Source: a virus. From it: a DNA stretch of 21,020 nt. The notes below the pieces were generated by a model that saw nothing but the letters and a program-made list of their open reading frames with translations, was not told the DNA's origin and made no database searches. The position numbers and the translations under genes are program-made. Within the stretch, counting starts at the first letter, position 1. Each line of letters opens with the position of its first letter. Shown one piece after another: positions 7,194-15,038 of the stretch. The DNA is taken from IMG/VR virus record IMGVR_UViG_3300009169_000121, positions 1-21,020 of that record; one strand, written 5' to 3'.

Positions 7194-7588
7194 GTTTCGC
7201 AACAGATATAAATGCAGTTTTAATAGGAGATGCTTCTATTAACTCTTATATCGATGGGGGGATTCACTATGAAAACCTAATCGATAACTGGTTAGCTGAA
7301 ACTAATGATGATATATGGATAGTTTATGACTTTAATAAATCGGAGCAAACCGACTGCTTAAACTCTAAAAATGTCTATATGACATATACTCTAAATATAG
7401 TAGTTATACAGAGAAGCACTAATACATATATCGATTTAATTACAGACCGATTAGTCGATTACCTTAATGGATATGAAGCTGGAAATATATTAGATATAGC
7501 TTTCGTAAGAGACCAAACCTCTTTTAATCAACAGCAAGACATATACACTAATACTATGGAGTTTAGAAGCTACTATTTAGAATCATAA
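7190..7588 (+). CDS. Probable tail terminator / tail-completion protein
   Basis: This 132-aa protein lies where HK97 gp11-type and DUF3168-like tail terminators are found, between the gp10-like protein and the tail tube. The sequence starts with a helix and a loop (FATDINAVLIGDASINSYIDG), has mid-length beta strands (DDIWIVYDFNKSEQTD, YMTYTLNIVVIQRSTNTYIDLITDRLVDYLNG) and ends with a strand pair (TNTMEFRSYYL). The strand-helix-strand pattern around 'iqR....d.i.d.l...l' fits this family. ATG overlaps the previous stop by four bases. Identification rests on position and pattern, with no single diagnostic residue. Confidence 0.7.
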   Translation: MSFATDINAVLIGDASINSYIDGGIHYENLIDNWLAETNDDIWIVYDFNKSEQTDCLNSKNVYMTYTLNIVVIQRSTNTYIDLITDRLVDYLNGYEAGNILDIAFVRDQTSFNQQQDIYTNTMEFRSYYLES

Positions 7589-7622
7589 TATATAGAATAT
7601 AACCAAAAATAATAATAGAAAA

Positions 7623-8045
7623 ATGGCTACACCCTTATTTTCGAAAAGTATGTCGATAGTGATAGATGGTTCTACCCTAATATGCGGCACGGATTTTTCG
7701 CTAGCAATCACTAAAGATATGATAGAAATCGCCTGTTTAACTGCTACTGGAGCTAAACAACAAGTCCCTGACCTTTATGGCTGGACAGTTTCTTTTAGCG
7801 GATTAAGAATGCAGAGCGCTTCTGTCGATTCAGGATATTTAAGCTACGATTTTTTAGCAAATAAGCTTATTACAAGCGATGCTTCTGTTTCGATTTATAT
7901 CTACCCTGATGTTTCTTCAAACCACTATTTAAGTGGAGCTGGTTACCTCTCTAGCCTTTCAATGGACGGTGGAGTAGGTTCACCAGTTACTTTTAGTGGA
8001 GAAATAGCAGGAGATGGACCTCTAACTCAGCAGACTACGTCTTAA
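7623..8045 (+). CDS. Major tail tube protein (TP901-1 type)
   Basis: This 140-aa protein would polymerise into hexameric rings around the tape measure. The short N-terminal strand (SKSMSIVIDGSTLICGTDFSLAITKDMIEIACLT), the loop and strand ATGAKQQVPDLYGWTVSFSGLRM (residues 41-63) and the closing strands FSGEIAGDGPLTQ match the TP901-1-like tail tube family, here in a compact version. D-x-S motifs appear in the loop region (SDASVSIYIYPDVSS, residues 84-98), as in the fibre proteins downstream. It precedes the tail-assembly chaperone genes, the canonical order. Confidence 0.85.
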   Translation: MATPLFSKSMSIVIDGSTLICGTDFSLAITKDMIEIACLTATGAKQQVPDLYGWTVSFSGLRMQSASVDSGYLSYDFLANKLITSDASVSIYIYPDVSSNHYLSGAGYLSSLSMDGGVGSPVTFSGEIAGDGPLTQQTTS

Positions 8046-8098
8046 GATAAAAAGATAAAAACTCTTCATAGATATATAGACAAATAAAAATCTATTCT

Positions 8099-8392
8099 AT
8101 GAACTATTTAACTTACAAAGGAGTCGAGTTTCCGATTAGAGTTTCTTACTATGCTCTAAAACAGTTCCAGTTAGAAACAGGAAAAGGTATAGAGACCATA
8201 GACCAAGAAATAGGTAACCTCGAGATTCTACTCTATTATGCTCTAATAGCAGGTTCAAAGGCTGAAGATAAGCCTATGAAACTGAAGAAAGAGGATATGG
8301 AGTGCATGCTAGACGAATGCTTAGCGGATTTTAATAAAATCCTTATGGCTTCGTTTCCAGATTCTAAAGGAGGAAACGATAAAAAAAAATAA
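8099..8392 (+). CDS. Tail assembly chaperone, short product (lambda gpG-like)
   Basis: This 97-aa helical protein would coat the tape measure during tail assembly. It starts MNYLTYKGVEFPIRVSYYALKQFQLETGK, a pattern common among gpG-like chaperones, and ends DKKK followed by TAA at 8390-8392. The last three codons are nine consecutive A (8381-8389). The heptamer A_AAA_AAA at 8383-8389 is in the right frame for -1 slippage, so a fraction of ribosomes should continue into the downstream frame to give a longer product. Order between tail tube and tape measure supports the assignment. Confidence 0.88.
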   Translation: MNYLTYKGVEFPIRVSYYALKQFQLETGKGIETIDQEIGNLEILLYYALIAGSKAEDKPMKLKKEDMECMLDECLADFNKILMASFPDSKGGNDKKK

Positions 8393-8820
8393 TAACCCTC
8401 GATGAACTTTTCGGTATAGCCGTAGGTTCCGTAGGATTAAGTCCAAACGATTTTTGGACCCTTACGCCGAGGGAGTTTTCGTATATTTTAGATTCATGGA
8501 ATGAAAGAAGAGAGGAAGGAATCCAGTCCTCATGGGAACAGACAAGAATAATAGTTTACTACATATACTGCTCTATTTCCAAGAAGAATAGAAATCCCTC
8601 TTTCCAAAGATTTAAGGCCGAACACCTTCCTTTTACATGGGATAAGATGAAACGCTCGAAGGACTATGATGAAGAAGAATACTTAACTAAAGAAGAGCCC
8701 TTAACTCCTGACCAATGGTGGGAAAGAATAAGAAAGATAAGAGAGCCTAAAAAAGAATCTGTAGAATCTAAAACTCTAAATCTGGAGGAGCTGGCCTTAA
8801 TACAAGAGAAGTTAAAATAA
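8099..8820 (+). CDS. Tail assembly chaperone, frameshifted long product (gpGT-like)
   Basis: After slippage at 8383-8389 the reading frame moves by -1, with codons resuming at 8389 (ATA ATA ACC CTC GAT GAA...), and runs open to TAA at 8818-8820, adding 143 aa to the 97 aa of the short product (240 aa in all). The extension reads DELFGIAVGSVGLSPNDFW, then LTPREFSYILDSWNERR and later a basic helical tail. 'LSP.DFW.LTPREF' is typical of the T domain of tail chaperones, which recruits the tail tube. There is no ATG near its start, so it must be reached by frameshifting. The join is 8099-8389 plus 8389-8820. Confidence 0.88.
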
Positions 8821-8834
8821 CTTCTCTTTTTTTT
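8804..8834 (+). terminator. Strong intrinsic terminator between chaperone and tape measure
   Basis: AGAGAAGTTA (8805-8814) pairs perfectly with TAACTTCTCT (8818-8827) over ten base pairs with a 3-nt AAA loop, followed by a run of eight T (8827-8834). The stop codon of the long chaperone product (8818-8820) lies inside the right arm, so ribosomes finishing the frameshifted product could disrupt the hairpin, while those stopping at 8392 could not. That would link tape measure expression to frameshifting; the coupling is inference, the hairpin is seen. Confidence 0.85.
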
Positions 8835-8863
8835 AGGATAAATACATAAATAAACCCCTATTA

Positions 8864-10855
8864 ATGGCTACTATTTTATCCGACCTCGCTCTACGACTTT
8901 ACGCTCAAGTCTCTGAACTTAAAAAGGGCTTAACAGAAGCTAGTTCAAGCGTAAAGAAATATAACTCTGATACTAAGACCGCTACTGCTAACGCTAGCAA
9001 GAGCTTCGGTGACATGTCTAAGAATGCTGGAAGCGCTATGTCTCAAATGACTGGCGGGCTTTCAGCTTTTGGACCTGCTGCACAACAAAGCGTTGGAGGA
9101 TTCCAAGCTTTAGCAGGCGGAGCAAAACTTCTTAATGCAGCTCTAGGCCCCATTGGTTTAATAATCGCGGCAATAGCCATAGCAGTAAAAGCTCTTTCTG
9201 CATATTTCAAAGGCTCTACTGATGGAGCTGAAAAGTTCGCTCAGATTATGGGATTCCTTCAAGGAGTCTTAGGAGCTATTCAAGATGCTTTCATAGCCTT
9301 AGGTAGGATTATAGTTAAAGCTTTCGAAGACCCAAAACAGGCAATCGCCGACCTATGGGAAGCAATCAAAACAAATATATGGAATAGGTGGGAAGGATTA
9401 GTTATGTTCTTTAGCAAGTCTTTCGATTTTCTTAAAAATGGATTCGCAGCTCTTAAAGAGACTATAAAAGGTTTATTCGATAAAGACGCTAAAGATGAGG
9501 CTAAGAAATACTGGGAAGCAGCTAAGCAGAACCTATTAGATATGGGTGATGCTGCAGTTCAAGTAGCTACCGGTCTGGATAAAGCTCAAAGGTCAGAGAT
9601 TTTCGATGCTATATCTAACTTTACTAAAGAGGCTATTAAGGATGGTAAAGCTTTAGCAGCTATAAAGGCTCAGGAGGTAAGATTAGAACTAAAGAAAGCT
9701 ACAGCTCTTAAGACCTATGCAGACTTAGATGCAAAAATAGCAGACCTAAAACTAAAGTCAATCGATAAGGAGACCTATTCTAATGAGCAGAGGCTTAAGT
9801 TCAATGAAGAAGCTCAGAAGCTAATACAACAAGAGGGAGCTCTAAAAATAGCTATAGCTCAGGAAGAACTAGATATTCAAAGAGCTAAAATGGCTCTTAC
9901 AGAAAATGGACCCGAGGAGGTTAAAAAAGAAGCTGAAGCCTATGCAGCTCTTATAGCTCAGCAAAAAGCAGTTTCAGACCAGTTAAGAGAAGTTACAGCT
10001 CAACACGTAGAAATAACTAATACAATAAAAGCAGAAGAAGCTGCAACTAAAGCTAAAACTGATGCTGAAGCTAAAGCTCTAGAGACCCTTAAACAAAAAG
10101 AAGGGGAATATGCTCAGGCTATTATAGATAGAAACAAGGCAGATAAGCAGCAAGCTTCTTATGAGGGTAGGATTCAAGCTATTAAAGATGCTACAGATGC
10201 TGAACTGGCAATCTTAGAAGAAAAATACAAAAAAGAACTTATATTAGAGTCACAATACTTAGAGGCTAAGAAAGCTTTAGCAGAAACCGCTGCAAGAGAG
10301 GTGGCTGGAGTAGAGTTAGAGATAGAACAGGATAAGAAGGATAAGAAGGATGAAATGATAGCAGCAGGATTCGAATCTGCTCAACTACTTACAGAAGCTA
10401 CAGCCTCTATATTCGAAGCAGCTAAACAAAGAGAGTTAAAAGCAGCAGGGGATAATGAAGAGGCTAAGGCTAAAATAATGAAAAAGTATGCTAAGAGGGA
10501 AAAAGGAATAGCAATCGTTCAGGCTTTAATCAATACAGCTCTAGCCTTCACAAAAGCTTTAAGTGGTTCTCCTCCTCCAATGAACTTTATTCTGGCTGCT
10601 GCAACGGCAGCTGCAGGTCTGGCTCAAGTAGCAGCAATAGCTTCTCAGCCTTTAGCTCAGGGGGGTTTAGCTTTTGGACCAGTAAATGCTTTAATCGGGG
10701 AATATGCAGGAGCAAGAACAAACCCTGAAGTAGTAGCTCCTCTAGATAAGCTACAAAGAATGCTAGGAAGTGGCGGTGAGGTAGTTTTCAGAATAGAATA
10801 TGACCAATTAGTAGGAGTTCTTAATAATGGAGCACAAGTAAAAGCAGCAATATAA
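8864..10855 (+). CDS. Tape measure protein
   Basis: This 663-aa protein would set tail length and take part in DNA ejection. It has the expected architecture: an N-terminal helical head, a Gly/Ala-rich hydrophobic segment around residues 55-115 (LNAALGPIGLIIAAIAIAVKAL) that probably crosses membranes, then a long helical, charged coiled-coil region (about 265-530) rich in Ala, Lys and Glu, and a C-terminal hydrophobic stretch (ALINTALAFTKALSG, ILAAATAAAGLAQVAAIA) followed by a glycine-rich GEYAGARTNPEVVAPLDKLQ segment typical of tape measure C-termini. At about 0.15 nm per residue it predicts a tail of about 100 nm. It is moderate in length for a siphovirus and follows a terminator. Confidence 0.93.
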   Translation: MATILSDLALRLYAQVSELKKGLTEASSSVKKYNSDTKTATANASKSFGDMSKNAGSAMSQMTGGLSAFGPAAQQSVGGFQALAGGAKLLNAALGPIGLIIAAIAIAVKALSAYFKGSTDGAEKFAQIMGFLQGVLGAIQDAFIALGRIIVKAFEDPKQAIADLWEAIKTNIWNRWEGLVMFFSKSFDFLKNGFAALKETIKGLFDKDAKDEAKKYWEAAKQNLLDMGDAAVQVATGLDKAQRSEIFDAISNFTKEAIKDGKALAAIKAQEVRLELKKATALKTYADLDAKIADLKLKSIDKETYSNEQRLKFNEEAQKLIQQEGALKIAIAQEELDIQRAKMALTENGPEEVKKEAEAYAALIAQQKAVSDQLREVTAQHVEITNTIKAEEAATKAKTDAEAKALETLKQKEGEYAQAIIDRNKADKQQASYEGRIQAIKDATDAELAILEEKYKKELILESQYLEAKKALAETAAREVAGVELEIEQDKKDKKDEMIAAGFESAQLLTEATASIFEAAKQRELKAAGDNEEAKAKIMKKYAKREKGIAIVQALINTALAFTKALSGSPPPMNFILAAATAAAGLAQVAAIASQPLAQGGLAFGPVNALIGEYAGARTNPEVVAPLDKLQRMLGSGGEVVFRIEYDQLVGVLNNGAQVKAAI

Positions 10856-10856
10856 T

Positions 10857-13154
10857 ATGGCATATGCAACTAAATACTATATAGACCACTATTCCAATGC
10901 TGGAATAAGATATTATGTAAGGCTTCAGAAGGATGGCTATTCAGGTTCAGCGTCTAGGCTGAAACTTACAAAAGGAGGTTTAACAATAGATTATGACCTA
11001 AAAGACTGGGACGAAACAGTGATGGTCATGAGTTCTAAACTAAATATACTTAATGACGCCTCTAACTGGTATGCTTATGAGGACTTATTTACACTAGAGG
11101 ATAAAGAGTTTAAGATATTAATAGATGCTTCTTATAATGGCCAGAATGTAAAACTATTCGATGGATGGATAAACTCCTCCCCTGTTGTTCAGAAATACCT
11201 TAATAATTCAGTTATAAACATAACGGGGTCTAACTTTATTCAGAAGATGGATAAGTTAAGCCCCCCTATAATCAATACTCAGGATGCTTCTAATGGAGAT
11301 ACAAGAAGTATAATAGATTTAATAAATGGAGCAGTTCAGCTAACAGGTAAAATAGACCCAATATATGTAAACTGCACTTTAGAGCCCTCTGGAGGAATAA
11401 TAGATTCAAGCACGACCCTATTTAATAAATGCGGGCTTAATCCTACAATCTTTATGGATGATAATGCTAATAGAGAGAGTGGATTAGATATGGTAGCGGA
11501 TATTCTTACCCCTTTTAATAGTTATTTATACTGGTGGAATGGAGCCTGGTATGCAGAAAGATATGCAGATTTATGTCCTTCAACAGGAAATAAGGGATAT
11601 GTAAAATATACTTATGCAACTGCAGACGTCTCTTACTGGTATAGCGATAAAGGGGTTTATACTCCTATAAATGAACCTTCTATAAATCTACCTATATCTT
11701 CTATAGATTCTTCAGTAGTTTTTGGAGGAGCTTCTCAAACTATTAGTATGATACCTGGTCTGGAGTTCTTAGAAATAAGTCTAGATGAAAGCGAATGCTT
11801 AAACCTAACAGTAAATGACTTCACTGGAATACAAGGAGGTTCTTTTCCCTCAGTCCACTACCCCCCTTATAAGAAATGGAATGCTTCTAGATTCACAACT
11901 CCTACAACAGGAACTGGGTGGCACTTTCCTGGATATACAGCTACACTTTTATTAAGCACTTCTACAGGATATTCGTTCGAAGAATCCTATAATATAAAAT
12001 GGACTGCTGACTCTTCTGCTATAGGACTATATCGAACAGGACCTGGTAAGCCATACAGTGGAATACAGAACTCCATACTTAGATGGGGGGTTCCTTCTAG
12101 ATGGGCAGGCGGAGTTTTTCAAGAGAATAATAAACACTATGCAGGTCTTTCTACAAGATTCAAAGTGAGCCTATATAATGAGGAAACTAAACTAAATATA
12201 AAATGGAAGTTTCTTCCTATATCTGTTGGCTCTGGAGGGCCAAAAGCATGGGATTATAAATGCTACTGGACTCTTAGAGCCCCCACAGGAAGCTATTGGA
12301 TAGTTTATAATGAGGATTCCGATATATGGGAATATAAATACTCTAACACTTTAGCAGACTACGTTAATACTATAGAGGTTACAGGCCCAGACCTAAATGA
12401 AGCCGGATATGCGGATATAGCTGTAGATATTCCTATTGGAGATGTAAGTGGATGGGTTAATACAGGGGATAAAGATTTAATCTTTTCTATTTTAGGCGAA
12501 GATATAAGAAAGACAGCAACTACTACATGGAATACTTCTAATTATGTCCTATTCGCTGGATATGGTGATGTTTTTATAACGGGGCAGAGTGGTATAGACA
12601 AAGCTAATAATAAAATAATAGCCCAGTTAAATAAGAATGTCTTAAATAGTAAGAAAATACAGATGAAAATCTATGACACTAGTTCTCTTATGTTGGATAA
12701 CGGAGTTCAGACAGCTTCTAACTTCTCAACAAGAACTAGTTTATGGAAAGAACACGGAAAGACTACTGCTAGGTCTTTAGTAGAATGGTATATTCATGAC
12801 AGGTATATGCTCTATAATAGAAATAGAAGAGAGATAAGTGGGAATATAATATATCCTGGCTACTTAAAGCCCATGTCATGCTGGTATGATATAAATGACC
12901 CTAGCACAAGAAAATATGTTCTTACGGGCTACACTTATAAAATAGACGAAGATTCTTATAACTGCACATGGCTAGAATATGATAACAATTCAGTTATAAA
13001 CATAACTGGAGCAGGACAGAGACCAGATACTTTAGTAGACCCCAGGTCAACTAGAGATAGAAGCGCCGGAACTACTACAGGAACAGTTAGAAGCGTAGGG
13101 GATAGAACAGTCCCGACTTCTACTTCTACTACAAGGACTTCTAGAAGAATATAA
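10857..13154 (+). CDS. Distal tail / baseplate hub-like protein
   Basis: This 765-aa protein follows the tape measure by one base, the place of Dit and Tal-type tail-tip proteins. It is beta-rich, without signal peptide or membrane segment. The N-terminus (residues 1-130) resembles a Dit-like strand-rich domain (YYVRLQKDGYSG, KLFDGWINSSPVVQ). A second region (about 150-240) includes GLDMVADILTPFNSYLYWWNGAWYAERY, as in hub proteins that include a swivelled oligomeric domain. Later parts are aromatic-rich and may bind glycans. The last 45 residues are Thr/Ser/Arg-rich and low in complexity (TTTGTVRSVGDRT, TSTSTTRTSRRI). No lytic enzyme motif was seen. A 20-nt exact repeat encodes NNSVINI twice (11205-11224 and 12987-13006). 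Function is inferred from position. Confidence 0.7.
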   Translation: MAYATKYYIDHYSNAGIRYYVRLQKDGYSGSASRLKLTKGGLTIDYDLKDWDETVMVMSSKLNILNDASNWYAYEDLFTLEDKEFKILIDASYNGQNVKLFDGWINSSPVVQKYLNNSVINITGSNFIQKMDKLSPPIINTQDASNGDTRSIIDLINGAVQLTGKIDPIYVNCTLEPSGGIIDSSTTLFNKCGLNPTIFMDDNANRESGLDMVADILTPFNSYLYWWNGAWYAERYADLCPSTGNKGYVKYTYATADVSYWYSDKGVYTPINEPSINLPISSIDSSVVFGGASQTISMIPGLEFLEISLDESECLNLTVNDFTGIQGGSFPSVHYPPYKKWNASRFTTPTTGTGWHFPGYTATLLLSTSTGYSFEESYNIKWTADSSAIGLYRTGPGKPYSGIQNSILRWGVPSRWAGGVFQENNKHYAGLSTRFKVSLYNEETKLNIKWKFLPISVGSGGPKAWDYKCYWTLRAPTGSYWIVYNEDSDIWEYKYSNTLADYVNTIEVTGPDLNEAGYADIAVDIPIGDVSGWVNTGDKDLIFSILGEDIRKTATTTWNTSNYVLFAGYGDVFITGQSGIDKANNKIIAQLNKNVLNSKKIQMKIYDTSSLMLDNGVQTASNFSTRTSLWKEHGKTTARSLVEWYIHDRYMLYNRNRREISGNIIYPGYLKPMSCWYDINDPSTRKYVLTGYTYKIDEDSYNCTWLEYDNNSVINITGAGQRPDTLVDPRSTRDRSAGTTTGTVRSVGDRTVPTSTSTTRTSRRI

Positions 13155-13168
13155 AAAATATGTAAGAT

Positions 13169-14224
13169 ATGTCATACGACGTAAGTATATATTACTCAAG
13201 GGTTAAAACAGCCTATTACGATTCAGTTGAGGGGGGTAGTTCAGTAGCTAGTGGAGCCTCTCCTTATTCCTCAGCTACAGGTGGTGGCGGAGGTGGTTCT
13301 GTTTCTGGGGTAGTTAGAACAACGGGGGACCAAATAGCTTCCGGCATAAAGATATGGGATTCTAGCGCTATATTCAATAATGATGTTTCTATTTTAGGAG
13401 GATTAGATGCTTCTTCATGGGCAACTTTCGGAATGGATGTTTCTATAAAAGGAGACTTATATGTAGAAGGAGATATAAATGGAGGGGACTTAACTTTAGT
13501 AAATCTTCATGTAACAAATGATGTTTCTATAGATGGCAATCTATATCTAAATGGGAATCTTTTAGGATTTACTTTAGGAGAGTTAAATGATGTTTCAGTT
13601 TCTGGGGTTACTCTAAATCAAGTTCTTTCATGGGATGGAACATACTGGGTTCCTGCTGATAGTTCTACAGCAGGTTCTGCTACATATACTTATGTGGATG
13701 GCTCTCTAAATGAGCGAGATGTTTCAATAGCATGGCTAGTAGGATATAATGACGAACAGGATACTTCTATAGCATGGCTAAGGACATATATGTATACTAA
13801 GGCTGAGGTAGATGATATGTTCGTTCCAAGAGATGCTTCTATAATAAGAATAGATGGTTCTCTTAATTCTCTTTTTAATAAGAATGTCTCCCAAGATGCT
13901 TCAATAGTTTCTTTAAGAGCTACAAATACTTCCCAAGATGCTTCAATAGTAGTTATAAGAGCTAGATTAGATGCTTCCTTAATCACAGACCTTAATGGTT
14001 TACAGGATGTAAATATAACGTCCCTTAATGATAATGACTTTCTTCTATTTAATACTGATACTTCTAAATGGGAGAATCAGCCTTCGGAAGAGTTAATAGA
14101 GTTCGGGTCAAAAGATTCTTCAGCAACAGGGCTTCCAGGACAAATGGCTTATGATGCTTCTTATTTTTATCTATGCACAAGCACTAATGTATGGATGAGA
14201 TTTTTAGGAGAAAATAATTACTAA
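13169..14224 (+). CDS. Tail fibre protein with D-x-S-I repeats
   Basis: This 351-aa structural protein has no recognised catalytic domain. After a flexible glycine-rich segment (residues 38-46) comes a beta-repeat region in which NDVSI or MDVSI alternates with GDLYVEGDI and GNLYLNGNL-type strands (about 70-130), and then a helical region with YVDGSLNERDVSIAWL, QDTSIAWL, RDASI and QDASI repeats (about 175-270). The end, GLPGQMAYDASYFYLCTSTNVWMRF, is common in phage tail fibre C-termini. Nine D-x-S-I motifs occur. It overlaps the following LamG-like gene in a TAATG junction (14222-14226), so the pair is probably translated together and forms one fibre. Confidence 0.75.
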   Translation: MSYDVSIYYSRVKTAYYDSVEGGSSVASGASPYSSATGGGGGGSVSGVVRTTGDQIASGIKIWDSSAIFNNDVSILGGLDASSWATFGMDVSIKGDLYVEGDINGGDLTLVNLHVTNDVSIDGNLYLNGNLLGFTLGELNDVSVSGVTLNQVLSWDGTYWVPADSSTAGSATYTYVDGSLNERDVSIAWLVGYNDEQDTSIAWLRTYMYTKAEVDDMFVPRDASIIRIDGSLNSLFNKNVSQDASIVSLRATNTSQDASIVVIRARLDASLITDLNGLQDVNITSLNDNDFLLFNTDTSKWENQPSEELIEFGSKDSSATGLPGQMAYDASYFYLCTSTNVWMRFLGENNY

Positions 14225-14982
14225 TGTATAGACCTATTAATAGAAATGGAAACCCTTTATTAAGGAATGGAAGTCCTTTAATGGGTAACTCTGCTAAATA
14301 CTCCAGAAAAGGATTATTGGCAAGATGGGATTTTAATGACACTCTAATAGATTCCTATAATAATTATGTTCTTACTTTAGCTGACGGCTCTATAATATAC
14401 TCAACTAATAGAAAGGAAGGGACAAAAAGTCTATATTTCGATGGAAGCACTTATTTTAATGTCCCCACCGAACTATGGGGTATAGGTGGTCCAGGACCAC
14501 CTAACTCCCCTTTTACTATTAACTGGTGGATGAACGTTCCTTCTACAAGTCCCTCTACAGGATATGTCAATACTGCATGGTCTATTTCCTACGCCCCTGT
14601 TGGAACTGATAATTCTAGAATACTGGCAAATAATGTCCTTTTTAATAGAATGAACCAGTTCTACGATAGTAACAGAACAGCAGTTCTTAATGGAACTCCG
14701 TCTGCTAATACATGGACTATGTATACAGCAAGATTCGATGGAACTACAATGAAGTTTCAATCAGATAATGGGGGTTATTCTGGAACTGCTTCAGTTCCTG
14801 GAAACTATTATACTATAACTCCTCTTTACTTTTGGTTAGGAAGAGACTGGTATAGTCTTATAACTCACCCTGACCCTGATAATGCAGCTCCTGGTCTTAT
14901 GATAGATGTGATGTATATCTATGATAGATGGATTACTGATGAAGAAGTAGGCCTTTTATGGAACTCTGGAAGGGGAGGATAA
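14224..14982 (+). CDS. LamG/concanavalin-like receptor-binding protein (copy 1)
   Basis: This 252-aa protein is a single jelly-roll lectin-like domain. Diagnostic elements are GLLARWDFNDTLIDSYNNY (about residues 30-48), YFDGSTYFNVPTE (about 75-87), FTINWWMNVPS (about 98-108), and the closing MIDVMYIYDRWITDEEVGLLWN (about 224-245), which match LamG-type domains ('f.dG.l.ideV.iynralt..Ei..ly'). It likely binds a host surface glycan at the tail tip. It overlaps the stop of the D-x-S-I fibre gene, and has a paralogue at 17465 and a distant one in the C-terminal half of the 18987 gene. Confidence 0.8.
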   Translation: MYRPINRNGNPLLRNGSPLMGNSAKYSRKGLLARWDFNDTLIDSYNNYVLTLADGSIIYSTNRKEGTKSLYFDGSTYFNVPTELWGIGGPGPPNSPFTINWWMNVPSTSPSTGYVNTAWSISYAPVGTDNSRILANNVLFNRMNQFYDSNRTAVLNGTPSANTWTMYTARFDGTTMKFQSDNGGYSGTASVPGNYYTITPLYFWLGRDWYSLITHPDPDNAAPGLMIDVMYIYDRWITDEEVGLLWNSGRGG

Positions 14983-15003
14983 ATAGGAGAAACTCCCTAT
15001 TTC
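14981..15003 (+). terminator. Weak terminator-like hairpin
   Basis: AAATAGGAG (14981-14989) pairs with CTCCCTATTT with one bulged C, a loop of three A, and is followed by TCTA without a U tract. It begins at the stop codon of the first LamG gene. It may be an mRNA stabiliser rather than a terminator. Confidence 0.35.
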
Positions 15004-15038
15004 TAAATGAAGATATATAATCTAAATAACTATTTCTT

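Noticed and set aside
8393-8820. Independent gene starting at an internal ATG in the chaperone second frame
   Set aside because: The first in-frame ATG lies about 250 bases in, in the basic tail and past the T-domain signature; the A9 slippery site explains the frame better.
13690-14760. Other minus-strand open frames opposite the fibre and LamG genes
   Set aside because: They mirror the D-x-S-I repeats or the LamG coding sequence and have no recognisable protein pattern.
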